A stretch of 64,000 bases of DNA. It comes from an uncultured Draconibacterium sp. GTDB lineage: Bacteria; Bacteroidota; Bacteroidia; Bacteroidales; Prolixibacteraceae. Positions 45,047-53,240 of the stretch are shown here, piece by piece. The DNA is taken from the NCBI RefSeq assembly GCF_963675585.1, contig NZ_OY776414.1, positions 289,001 to 353,000 on the forward strand, given 5' to 3'. A program made the position numbers and the translations under genes. The first letter of the stretch is position 1. The number at the start of each line of letters is the position of its first letter. Under the pieces are notes generated by a model. It worked only from the letters and a program-made list of their open reading frames with translations. It made no database searches and was not told the DNA's origin.

Positions 45047-45289
45047 CAACTTGTTTTATCCGATATTGCCCGCAAAATTGTGAGGCAATGAAACAATCCA
45101 TTCCAAATCGCCCCATTAAAACGCTTGGCGGAGACGTACGTTTTCCGTGAGTAGGTACGAAATGCTTACCTGTTATTCTGAATTGATTCAGAAGCTGTTT
45201 CGTTGGATAGAATTCATCCGACTTTTGAGAGCATTACATTCCAACAATTTTTACACTTTAACAATTAATTATTTTCACCATTTAATAGT
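45047..45289. other. hisS-hutH intergenic region with two palindromes
   Basis: TTCTGAATTGATTCAGAA (45175-45192) is a perfect hyphenated palindrome, and GTTGGAT...ATCCGAC follows within 40 bases around GAATTC. The first resembles the dispersed TTCTGAA-type hairpin repeats of Bacteroidota. Whether they regulate hutH is unknown. No ORF is supported here. Confidence 0.55.
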
Positions 45290-46801
45290 ATGGCAAAACG
45301 TGTATTCGAATTAAGTCCAAATCACCTGACTTTCGAAATAATTCAGGATATTCTGGAGAACAATATAAAACTCGAACTTTCTGAAATCTCAGTTCAACTT
45401 ATTCATAAAAGTAAAAAGTACCTCGATCAGAAACTGGAGCGCTCAGAAAAACCACTTTATGGAATTAATACCGGTTTTGGTGCGCTTTGCGACATTGAGA
45501 TTTCAAAAGATGATTTGAGTAAATTGCAGGAAAACCTTGTGATTTCTCATGCCTGTAACATTGGTCCCGAAATTCCGGCTGATGTGGTTAAACTAATGCT
45601 GCTTTTAAAAGCACATGCCCTTTCAAAAGGAAATTCTGCCGTGCAGCTGATAACCGTGCAACGAATTCTTGATTTGTTTAACAACGATGTTCTGCCGGTG
45701 GTTTGTGAGCAGGGATCGCTTGGCGCCAGCGGTGATTTGGCGCCATTGGCAAAATTGTTTTTGCCCTTGCTTGGTTTGGGCGAAGTTAACTTTGAAGGCC
45801 AAAAAGTTCCTTCAGCAGAAGTTCTGGAAAAATTTGGTTGGGAGCCTGTAAAACTGGAAGCCAAAGAAGGACTGGCGCTTTTAAACGGAACACAGTTTAT
45901 GAGTGCTCATGGAGTTTATACCTTGCTAAAAACCTTCCGGATAATCGATCAGGGAGACATTATTGGTGCACTTTCGCTGGATGCTTTTGATGGTTTGCTT
46001 GAGCCGTTCTCTGAGAACATACAACGCATAAGGCCACATAAAGGACAAGCCGATACAGCGCGGAATTTTAGAAATGTACTTGCCGGCAGCGAAATGCAGG
46101 CAAAATCGAAAGAACACATTCAGGATCCTTATTCGTTTCGTTGTATTCCGCAGGTTCACGGAGCAGTAAAAGACGCGGTAAATTATGTGGCCGGAGTTAT
46201 GGAGACTGAAATTAATTCGGTAACCGACAATCCTACCGTTTTCCCCGATGAAGACCTGATCATTTCGGGTGGTAATTTTCATGGTGAACCACTGGCTCTG
46301 GCACTCGATTTTTTAGCCATGGCTTTAAGCGAGTTGGGGAGTATTTCGGAGCGTAGAACGTATCGTTTGATTTCGGGAGAACGGGGACTGCCCGAATTTC
46401 TGGTTGCCAATCCCGGATTAAACTCAGGTTTTATGATACCGCAGTATGCAGCTGCTTCCATTGTAAGTCAGAACAAACAACTTTGTACTCCTTCATCGGT
46501 TGATTCAATTCCTTCGTCGAACGAGCAGGAAGACCATGTTAGTATGGGTGGAAATGGTGCGACCAAAGCCTTAAAAGTCGCTTTGAATACCGAAAAAATT
46601 CTAGCCATTGAATTGTATAATGCGGCACAGGCTATGGATTTTCGCAGGCCCATTCAGTCGTCGCCTTTTATCGAAAACTTTTTAAGAGACTATCGTAAAA
46701 AGGTAAAATTTGTACAACAGGATGTGGTAATGTACGAAGGGATAAATAAAACAATCGAGTTTTTAAATGCTACAAAAACAAAACGGCTGGCACGAAAATA
46801 A
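45290..46801 (+). CDS. hutH: Histidine ammonia-lyase
   Basis: 503 residues. The MIO prosthetic group forms from the triad Ala-Ser-Gly in GSLGASGDLAPLAK (near 145-148). Other family blocks: YGINTGFG, NGTQFMSAHG, SVTDNPTVFPDED and GNFHGEPLAL. It deaminates L-histidine to urocanate. No other hut genes (hutU, hutI) are in the window, although hisS lies just upstream. The strict gene order hisS-hutH is unusual and may be only proximity. Confidence 0.96.
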   Translation: MAKRVFELSPNHLTFEIIQDILENNIKLELSEISVQLIHKSKKYLDQKLERSEKPLYGINTGFGALCDIEISKDDLSKLQENLVISHACNIGPEIPADVVKLMLLLKAHALSKGNSAVQLITVQRILDLFNNDVLPVVCEQGSLGASGDLAPLAKLFLPLLGLGEVNFEGQKVPSAEVLEKFGWEPVKLEAKEGLALLNGTQFMSAHGVYTLLKTFRIIDQGDIIGALSLDAFDGLLEPFSENIQRIRPHKGQADTARNFRNVLAGSEMQAKSKEHIQDPYSFRCIPQVHGAVKDAVNYVAGVMETEINSVTDNPTVFPDEDLIISGGNFHGEPLALALDFLAMALSELGSISERRTYRLISGERGLPEFLVANPGLNSGFMIPQYAAASIVSQNKQLCTPSSVDSIPSSNEQEDHVSMGGNGATKALKVALNTEKILAIELYNAAQAMDFRRPIQSSPFIENFLRDYRKKVKFVQQDVVMYEGINKTIEFLNATKTKRLARK

Positions 46802-46822
46802 GCTGCAAAAAATATAGAAAGC

Positions 46823-46857
46823 AAAAGGCTGGAAGAAATACATCTTCCAGCCTTTTT
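46823..46857. terminator. Terminator between hutH and groES-like gene
   Basis: AAAGGCTGGAAGA and TCTTCCAGCCTTT pair around AATACA with a T run. It ends hutH and can act in both directions. Confidence 0.88.
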
Positions 46858-46910
46858 GGTGTCAATTAAAAATAAATGTCTTGGCAGAATGGTAAAATTC
46901 TGAATCCAGC

Positions 46911-47198
46911 TTAAATCGATTCGGTTTCTACAACTTTCGACAAGATCTCAGTATAAGGCAACAACAGGTATTTTTTACCGTCGAAGTCTATTTCTGTTCC
47001 AGCGTACTTTTTGTAGAGAACCACATCACCAGGTGCTATTTCTGCATTTTCGATTGTACTAATTGCAACTACTTTTGCAACTTCTTGTTTTTCTATTGCA
47101 GAATCTGGAATAATAATTCCGGAAGCGGTTGTTTGTGGAGCATTATCTTCGGTAATCTCCAACAAAACGTTTTGGTTAATAGGCTGTAACTCTTTCAT
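46911..47198 (-). CDS. GroES-like co-chaperonin, without groEL
   Basis: 95 residues from the ATG at 47198. Cpn10 fold with the mobile loop TTASGIIIPDSAIEKQ and VLYKKYAGTEIDFDGKKYLLLPYTEIL. It differs from typical GroES at the N terminus (PINQNVLLEI rather than PLADRVLV). It is the last gene of a glutaredoxin-thioredoxin-GroES minus-strand run (29 bases after the thioredoxin), with no groEL nearby. Confidence 0.85.
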   Translation of the reverse strand: MKELQPINQNVLLEITEDNAPQTTASGIIIPDSAIEKQEVAKVVAISTIENAEIAPGDVVLYKKYAGTEIDFDGKKYLLLPYTEILSKVVETESI

Positions 47199-47227
47199 TT
47201 TTACATTCAATTTTAAAATTTATAAAA

Positions 47228-47713
47228 TTATTTTTTTGCCAAAAGCAATTTATTAATATTCTCTGTAAACATCTTTTTTGTGTCTTCTTTGGTACGTGCA
47301 ATTCCCGAAGTCATTGTGGGTCTGCCTTCCATAGGAATGTAGAGAAATGCCGGAATACCCGATACACCAAAAACTCCTGCCAATTCGCGTTCTACCTGCG
47401 TATCTATTTTGTAAATCGTAAGCTGATCTTTCATCTCTTCGGCAACTTCTTCTAAAATAGGAGCAGCTGTACGACATGGGCCGCACCAGTCAGCGTAAAA
47501 ATCGATTAGTGCCGGTTTGTCACCTTTGTACTTCCATTCCTTTGGTGAGCTTTCGTAGTCCCACACTTTTTCTAAAAACATGGCTTTTGTAAGTTTAACG
47601 GTGGAGGTACCTGCTTGCGAAACCGATTCTGCCGGATTGTTGCCGGCCTGACTGTTATTGAAGCCCAGCAATATCGATGCAGCAACAACCAATATAAATA
47701 GTGACTTTTTCAT
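47228..47713 (-). CDS. Exported thioredoxin
   Basis: 161 residues. Signal peptide KKSLFILVVAASILLGF, then a thioredoxin domain with the standard active site WCGPC (Cys77, Cys80) after LIDFYAD and cis-Pro in VSGIPAFLYI. It likely reduces or isomerises disulfides in the periplasm. 12 bases after the glutaredoxin-like gene. Confidence 0.92.
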   Translation of the reverse strand: MKKSLFILVVAASILLGFNNSQAGNNPAESVSQAGTSTVKLTKAMFLEKVWDYESSPKEWKYKGDKPALIDFYADWCGPCRTAAPILEEVAEEMKDQLTIYKIDTQVERELAGVFGVSGIPAFLYIPMEGRPTMTSGIARTKEDTKKMFTENINKLLLAKK

Positions 47714-47725
47714 ATGATTTAAATT

Positions 47726-48304
47726 TTAATTAATTCCCAATAAACTGTTTATTCTTGTTTTATCAAAACCAACTATAACCTGACCATTGATTTCGGTTTG
47801 TGGCACACCTTGTTGCCCGCTTTTTTTCACCATCGCCTCAGCCGCTTTTTGGTCGGCAGCAACATTCACTTCGCGATACTGTATTCCATTTTCCTGCAAA
47901 TGCCTTTTTACTACTGTGCACCAGCTGCATGTAGGAGTGGTATACACTGTCACATTTTTTCGTGGTTTTTGCTTATCCTTACCCGCTACTTCAACAATCG
48001 ATTTTTCAAAAATAGCATTAAACTGTTCAACTGTATGACATCCGCGAACAATATTTTTTAGCTCTGTCTTTTGAAAATGCAACAACGACGGTGCGCTGGT
48101 AATTTCATATTTAGTATGTATGTCTCTTACTTTAGTTACATCCGAAAAAAACAAAACACTGTTTTCTAAATTGGATTTTATTTTTTCATAATTACTAAAT
48201 GCACATTCGCTTTGTTCCGATCCTTTTTTATACAACAACAACCAAATGTTTTTATTTGTTTGAAGTTCGTTTTGAAGCTCTTTTAAGGATAATATTTCTA
48301 TCAT
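47726..48304 (-). CDS. Thioredoxin-like/glutaredoxin fusion protein
   Basis: 192 residues, cytosolic. The first ~105 residues are thioredoxin-like but the active-site pair is degenerate (LYKKGSEQSECAFS has only Cys34). The C-terminal glutaredoxin domain (about 115-192) has CSWC (Cys126, Cys129) in TVYTTPTCSWCTVVK, then GVPQTEINGQVIVGFD. The N half may be a binding module and the C half the catalytic one. First gene of the trx-groES run. Confidence 0.85.
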   Translation of the reverse strand: MIEILSLKELQNELQTNKNIWLLLYKKGSEQSECAFSNYEKIKSNLENSVLFFSDVTKVRDIHTKYEITSAPSLLHFQKTELKNIVRGCHTVEQFNAIFEKSIVEVAGKDKQKPRKNVTVYTTPTCSWCTVVKRHLQENGIQYREVNVAADQKAAEAMVKKSGQQGVPQTEINGQVIVGFDKTRINSLLGIN

Positions 48305-48472
48305 ATTACAACATATCTATAAATATAGATAAGTGTATAGCAATTGCTGTGCCAAGTTTTCAGCTATTAATTTTGGCAGAATTTCAGAAATTATGGCATT
48401 TAAATATACGGCCACGCAACCTTTTTTTTAGAAAATATGTCTTGCTGATGTGTTATTAAAAATTAAACAGTG

Positions 48473-49180
48473 ATGAGGAAAATTTTATTTGTATTGACAA
48501 TTGCGGTGGTGTTTGTATTTACTTCATGCAACGACGACGACGGTTATTCGTTGGGTAAATATTGGGTAAGTTTTGGAATTTACCAGGGAGAAAACGGAAG
48601 CACGGAACAAATTGTTTTGGATAACAAGGATATTTTGGTGCCGGTAGCAGCAAACTTTCCGGGCTGGGCCAGTGATTTTGAAAACGGCGATCGGATTTTA
48701 GTGAATTATACCATTTTAGACGAAGTATTAAATACGGATGGTAGTGTGAATTCTTACTATGTAAAAGTGAACGAAGTGGACAATGTTCTTATGAAAGGAA
48801 TAATGGATATTACCGAAGAGAATGCCGATAGCATTGGGAATGATCCGATAATTGTAAGTGAGTACTGGATGAGTGACAGTTTATTAAATGTAAAACTAAA
48901 GTATTGGGGATATAACGAAATTCATTACCTGAACCTGGTGAAACATCCCGGCGATTTAACTGCCGATGACCAACCTATTCAGTTGGAGTTGCGACACAAT
49001 GCAAACGAAGACAGCCAATCGATTCCATACACCGCATTTGTATCGTTTAGTTTAAACAGTTTGCGAATTGCAGGACTGGATTCGGTTAGTTTCCAGATTA
49101 CATCAACCGATTACGATGGGGAAGTGTACACAGAGGATGGTGTATTTAATTACAGCGATTTGGAATTACCAATGCCATAA
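48473..49180 (+). CDS. NigD-like lipoprotein
   Basis: 235 residues. Lipoprotein signal MRKILFVLTIAVVFVFTSC with acylated Cys19, then an acidic stretch (NDDDG), a NigD-type N-terminal OB-fold region (GKYWVSFGIYQGENGS) and a C-terminal Ig-like part. NigD proteins are Bacteroidota lipoproteins of unknown role. The gene end plus its terminator was copied when the neighbouring IS inserted (49132-49228 and 50869-50966), but the gene itself is intact. Confidence 0.8.
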   Translation: MRKILFVLTIAVVFVFTSCNDDDGYSLGKYWVSFGIYQGENGSTEQIVLDNKDILVPVAANFPGWASDFENGDRILVNYTILDEVLNTDGSVNSYYVKVNEVDNVLMKGIMDITEENADSIGNDPIIVSEYWMSDSLLNVKLKYWGYNEIHYLNLVKHPGDLTADDQPIQLELRHNANEDSQSIPYTAFVSFSLNSLRIAGLDSVSFQITSTDYDGEVYTEDGVFNYSDLELPMP

Positions 49181-49228
49181 AAAAGAGTTAAACTTTGATG
49201 TAAAGGTGTCCTTAAAGGGCACCTTTTT
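49132..49228. repeat. Long target-site duplication, left copy
   Basis: 97 bases identical (apart from one C) to the sequence right of the IS. It covers the last 16 codons of the NigD-like gene, its stop and its terminator. Confidence 0.9.
49203..49228 (+). terminator. Terminator of the NigD-like gene
   Basis: AAAGGTGTCC pairs with GGGCACCTTT around TTAAA, with a short T run. A second copy lies right of the IS. Confidence 0.8.
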
Positions 49229-50868
49229 CCTGTTTTCGACACTGGGTCACCCAAAATTGAAAAGCTGTGCTAATTTCTTCTGTTGATCGTTAATCAGTAA
49301 AATTTGAGCCACAGATTTGCCTTTTACAGTTGCTTTTATCTGATAAATTGTTTTGGCAATTTCGATGGCTTTTTCGGGGCTTAATTTTGAGTTCAGACTT
49401 TTCAATTGCCTTTCCAATTCTTTGTAGATTTTATAGGCTACAAACGAGATACAAATGTGTGCTTCAATCCTTCGTTGTGCCCGGTGGTAAATTGGCCTGA
49501 TTTTTAAATCAGTTTTTGATATGCGGAAAGCTTTTTCGATTTGCCACAAATGTCCATAGTTTTCAATTATTTCATCTTTTCCCAGAAAGGCATTTGAAAT
49601 GTACCCTTTTAAACCATCCCAGGCTGCATCGGCATTATATTTTGTATAGTCGATTTCAATATTTATCTCACCATCCATTTTGAGGTATTTGTTATATCCA
49701 CGGTTGTTGATACTTGACTTGGTCAGCTTTCCTGTCTTTATCCGCTTTTCTAACTTTTGGAGTCCCTTTTCCCGGTTTTGGCTGTCTTTCTTAGCCCTGC
49801 TGTCAGAATAAGTTACAATTAGTTTTAACCCATCTTTTTCGATAACCGCGCTTTCCCCATTTTTCAAACTTAAAGCCAGTATCTGTTCCTGGATTTGCTT
49901 CTTTTCATTTTTGATTCGGGCACCAAGGATAAATTCATAACCTTTTTCCTGTAATTCTTCAATATTGGCATTGGACAGAAGGCCAGAATCGGCAATGATA
50001 ACCAGTTGGTCCAACCTGTATTTTTCTTTGAATGCGTCCAGCACAGGTAGCATGGTGTGTCCTTCAAATTTGTTCCCCTCAAAAATGTCATAGGCAAGCG
50101 GATAGCCGTTGCGGCTCACTAAAAGCCCCAATACGATTTGCGGGTTCTGGTGTTTGCCCTCTTTGGAAAAACCTGTTTTTCTGAGAGTATCTTCATGGTC
50201 TATTTCAAAATATAAAGTAGTTACATCATAAAATACGATGGTTACCTGCCCTCCCAGTACATGTTTTGTATGCTCATAACTAATCTGCTGCACAAGTTCC
50301 TTTTGGGTGGAATGCAGTTTGTCCATGTAACGGTAGATTTGTTGCACCGGATATTCGAGGTCATGGTATTTTTCAAGATAATCGCTTGTTTTAAGCTTGC
50401 TTACCGGGTAGGTTAAACGCGAAAGGACAAGCTGCCTGAAAATCTGGTCGTCAATAACATTAAAGCCAATATCATCGAAAATCTTACCCAATAGCAGTTC
50501 TGTGCCAACTTCAGTGTGTGAATCGATTTGCTGAAAAACAGATTGAATCAAATTTGTTTCATCAGAAAAATCAAGTGCAGTTTGACCGCTAAAAGTTGCA
50601 ATGTAATGATGGCCTTTTTCTGTTAATTCTTTAATGGTCTTTTCATCACGGGAACTACCTATTGTTTTTATCAACTTTGGTTTCCCATTTATTTTGGCAA
50701 TAACCTGCACGCTGATAACACCACTTTTATTTGGCTTTTTCCGGACAAACATGCCATAAAGGTATAAAAACAGCTCCTGGGTCACCCAAAAATCGCCTCG
50801 AAAAACACTTAACTAACAGACGGAATGAGAGTTATGAAATCGAAATATTTAGTTGTGTCGAAAACAGG
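49229..50868 (-). mobile_element. IS1634-family insertion sequence
   Basis: 1640 bp. Terminal inverted repeats CCTGTTTTCGACAC (49229-49242) and its complement (50855-50868), 14 of 14 matching. Just inside, a TGGGTCACCCA palindrome occurs at each end. It carries one intact transposase gene on minus and is bounded by the 97-bp direct repeat. IS1634-type elements are known for long, variable target duplications, which fits. Confidence 0.9.
49247..50752 (-). CDS. IS1634-type (IS4-like DDE) transposase
   Basis: About 501 residues from the ATG at 50752 (MFVRKKPNKSG); an upstream GTG at 50785 would add 11. Blocks: FYDVTTLYFEIDHEDTLRKTGFSKEGKHQNPQIVLGLL with the first Asp, IADSGLLSNANIEEL with the second, and the C-terminal IENYGHLWQIEKAFRISKTDL with the Glu of the catalytic triad. 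The frame is open, so the element may be active. The stop codon uses the TGGGTCACCCA repeat. Confidence 0.92.
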   Translation of the reverse strand: MFVRKKPNKSGVISVQVIAKINGKPKLIKTIGSSRDEKTIKELTEKGHHYIATFSGQTALDFSDETNLIQSVFQQIDSHTEVGTELLLGKIFDDIGFNVIDDQIFRQLVLSRLTYPVSKLKTSDYLEKYHDLEYPVQQIYRYMDKLHSTQKELVQQISYEHTKHVLGGQVTIVFYDVTTLYFEIDHEDTLRKTGFSKEGKHQNPQIVLGLLVSRNGYPLAYDIFEGNKFEGHTMLPVLDAFKEKYRLDQLVIIADSGLLSNANIEELQEKGYEFILGARIKNEKKQIQEQILALSLKNGESAVIEKDGLKLIVTYSDSRAKKDSQNREKGLQKLEKRIKTGKLTKSSINNRGYNKYLKMDGEINIEIDYTKYNADAAWDGLKGYISNAFLGKDEIIENYGHLWQIEKAFRISKTDLKIRPIYHRAQRRIEAHICISFVAYKIYKELERQLKSLNSKLSPEKAIEIAKTIYQIKATVKGKSVAQILLINDQQKKLAQLFNFG

Positions 50869-50917
50869 AGAGGATGGTGTATTTAATTACAGCGATTTGG
50901 AATTACCAATGCCATAA
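50869..50917 (+). pseudogene. Orphan C-terminal fragment of the NigD-like gene
   Basis: Copy of the last codons (DGVFNYSDLELPMP and stop) made by the IS target duplication, with no start. Confidence 0.85.
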
Positions 50918-50966
50918 AAAAGAGTTAAACTTTGATGTAAAGGTGTCCCTTAAAGGGCACCTTTTT
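50869..50966. repeat. Long target-site duplication, right copy
   Basis: 98 bases, same as 49132-49228 with one extra C in the terminator stem. It makes an orphan copy of the NigD-like gene end. Confidence 0.9.
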
Positions 50967-50968
50967 TT
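50941..50968 (+). terminator. Duplicated terminator copy right of the IS
   Basis: Same stem as 49203-49228, with an extra C that changes pairing (AAAGGTG/CACCTTT plus CCCTT/AAGGG) and a longer T run. It could now shield the S9 peptidase gene from IS-directed transcripts. Confidence 0.7.
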
Positions 50969-51041
50969 GTTGTTAAAAATCATTTGTTCGCTCGCTACCT
51001 TTTGTTTATTTTGAAACAAATTATAATTCAATACTTGAAGA

Positions 51042-53129
51042 ATGAAAAAAATTGCATTGGTTTTTCTTGCAGCTCTGTTTTTAGCCAGCTGCACTCAGAA
51101 ACAAACAAGTGTACAAACTGCATCGAATTATGTTCCTGAAACACCACAGTTAAATTCGGACATTATGACACCTGAAGTGTTGTGGTCATTCGGAAGATTA
51201 GGCGGAGCGCAGGTTTCGCCCGATGGAAATACAGTTTTGTATACGGTAAGCTATTATAACATTGAAGAGAACAAATCGTATCGCGATATTTATACGATAC
51301 CGAGTGCAGGAGGAGAAGCAACTAACATTACCAATTCGGCGACGAACGAGTTTAATGCACTTTGGCGCCCCGATGGTAAAAAAATCGGTTATTTGTCGGG
51401 CAAATCGGGCAGTGTTCAACTTTGGGAAATGAATCCTGATGGAAGTGCCGACAAACAAGTTTCGGAGATTGAAGGTGGGCTTTCAGGATTTAGTTATTCT
51501 CCCGATCAATCGAAAATTTACTACTTGCAAGCTGTAAAACTTGATGATGATATTCATGATCTGTTTCCTGATTTGCCAAAAGCAAACGCGCGGATTGAAA
51601 ACGACATCATGTATCGCCACTGGGATACCTGGCACGATTATACCTACAACCATATTTTTGTAACTGATTATGTAAAAGGAAAAGTATCGGCAGGTACCGA
51701 TATTCTGGAAGGGGAGCGTTTTGATTCGCCGATGAAACCGTTTGGTGGTACCGAGCAAATTGTATGGAGTCCGAATGGAAAAACACTGGCGTATACCTGC
51801 AAAAAGAAAGTGGGTAAAGAATACGCTGTTTCTACCAATTCTGAAATTTATTTGTACAATCTTGAAACCGGTAAAACCATCAACTTTACATCGGGTATGA
51901 TGGGATACGATCAGAATCCGGTTTTCTCGCCCGATGGAAAATTACTGGCATGGGAAAGCATGGAACGCGATGGTTACGAAGCCGATAAAAACCGTTTGTT
52001 CGTTGCCGATCTGGAAACAGGTGAAAAGAAAGATTACACCGAGAAGTTCGATCAGAATGTGGCCGGCATAAGCTGGAGTGCCGATGGTAAATCAATTTAT
52101 TTTATCAGCGATATTCATGCAACCGACGAAATTTACCGTTTGGATTTGGCCGACAATTCAATTGTGAGGTTAACCGATGGCGTGCACAACTACCAGAGCG
52201 CAACGCCGGCTGGTGATAAATTACTGGCTCAAAAAGTATCGATGTCGCAGCCTGCCGAATTGTATTTGGTTGATCCAATTACCGGAAAAGATGAGGCATT
52301 AACTTCGGTAAACAAAGGGATTCTCGACCAGCTTACAATGGGAAAAGTAGAAAAACGCTGGATGAAAACCAGGGATAATAAAGATATGGCAGTTTGGGTA
52401 ATTTACCCGCCACATTTCGATCCGAATAAAAAATACCCCACTTTACTTTACAACCAGGGCGGGCCTCAGGGAACGGTAAGTCAGTTTTGGTCGTACCGCT
52501 GGAATTTCCAGATGATGGCTGCCAACGATTATATCATCGTAGCTCCAAACCGCCGTGGATTGCCGGGATTCGGACAAGAGTGGAACGAGCAGATTTCAAA
52601 AGATTATGGCGGACAGAATATTCAGGACTTGTTGACTTCCATTGATGAAATGGCCAAAGAACCTTTTGTGGATGAAACAAAACTGGGTGCGGTTGGTGCA
52701 AGTTACGGAGGTTTTTCGGTGTTGTACCTGGCCGGAAATCATGAAAAACGTTTTAAAGCATTTATTGCACACGATGGTATTTTTAACTTCGAACACATGT
52801 ACACTTCAACCGAAGAAATGTGGTTTGTAAATTTCGATTACGGTGGTGCTTACTGGGATAAAACAAATGCTGCTGCACAACGTTCGTACTCGTTTTCTCC
52901 GCATAAATACGTACAAAACTGGGATACCCCAATTTTAATCGTTCAGGGGGAAAAGGATTACCGCGTTCCGTCGGAGCAGGGGATGGCCGCATTTAATGCT
53001 GCTGTTTTGCGCGGAGTACCTGCACAAATGTTGTACTTGCCCGAAGAAAATCATTGGGTGTTACAACCTCAGAATGGAATATTGTGGCAGCGGGTTTTCT
53101 TTAACTGGTTGGATAAATATTTGAAATAA
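51042..53129 (+). CDS. S9-family (prolyl oligopeptidase-type) peptidase lipoprotein
   Basis: 695 residues. Lipoprotein signal MKKIALVFLAALFLASC (Cys17). A beta-propeller region (about 40-420, WD-like SPDG repeats such as VSPDGNTVLY and FSPDGKLLAW) is followed by an alpha/beta-hydrolase peptidase domain with nucleophile GASYGGFS (Ser near 554), Asp in GEKDYRVP and His in EENHWV. It likely trims peptides at the cell surface or periplasm. The preceding IS scar does not enter the gene. Confidence 0.93.
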   Translation: MKKIALVFLAALFLASCTQKQTSVQTASNYVPETPQLNSDIMTPEVLWSFGRLGGAQVSPDGNTVLYTVSYYNIEENKSYRDIYTIPSAGGEATNITNSATNEFNALWRPDGKKIGYLSGKSGSVQLWEMNPDGSADKQVSEIEGGLSGFSYSPDQSKIYYLQAVKLDDDIHDLFPDLPKANARIENDIMYRHWDTWHDYTYNHIFVTDYVKGKVSAGTDILEGERFDSPMKPFGGTEQIVWSPNGKTLAYTCKKKVGKEYAVSTNSEIYLYNLETGKTINFTSGMMGYDQNPVFSPDGKLLAWESMERDGYEADKNRLFVADLETGEKKDYTEKFDQNVAGISWSADGKSIYFISDIHATDEIYRLDLADNSIVRLTDGVHNYQSATPAGDKLLAQKVSMSQPAELYLVDPITGKDEALTSVNKGILDQLTMGKVEKRWMKTRDNKDMAVWVIYPPHFDPNKKYPTLLYNQGGPQGTVSQFWSYRWNFQMMAANDYIIVAPNRRGLPGFGQEWNEQISKDYGGQNIQDLLTSIDEMAKEPFVDETKLGAVGASYGGFSVLYLAGNHEKRFKAFIAHDGIFNFEHMYTSTEEMWFVNFDYGGAYWDKTNAAAQRSYSFSPHKYVQNWDTPILIVQGEKDYRVPSEQGMAAFNAAVLRGVPAQMLYLPEENHWVLQPQNGILWQRVFFNWLDKYLK

Positions 53130-53157
53130 GACTTACTCATTTAAATTATGGCAATTG

Positions 53158-53193
53158 AGGGTTTCACTTTGAGTGGAGCCCTTAACTGTTTTT
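53158..53193 (+). terminator. Probable terminator after the S9 peptidase
   Basis: AGGGTTTCACT pairs with AGTGGAGCCCT (two G-U pairs) around TTG, followed by TAACTGTTTTT. Confidence 0.55.
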
Positions 53194-53209
53194 AACATTC
53201 ATTTTTTAT

Positions 53210-53217
53210 TATTTTTG
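53210..53217 (+). promoter_or_regulatory. Probable -7 element upstream of the Gfo/Idh gene
   Basis: TATTTTTG fits TAnnTTTG, 23 bases before the ATG. Confidence 0.45.
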
Positions 53218-53240
53218 GACATATTTCGAAAAACAATTTC

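Noticed and set aside
49229-50868. IS element as a disruption of the NigD-like gene
   Set aside because: The left copy of the target duplication still contains the full gene end and terminator, so the gene is intact.
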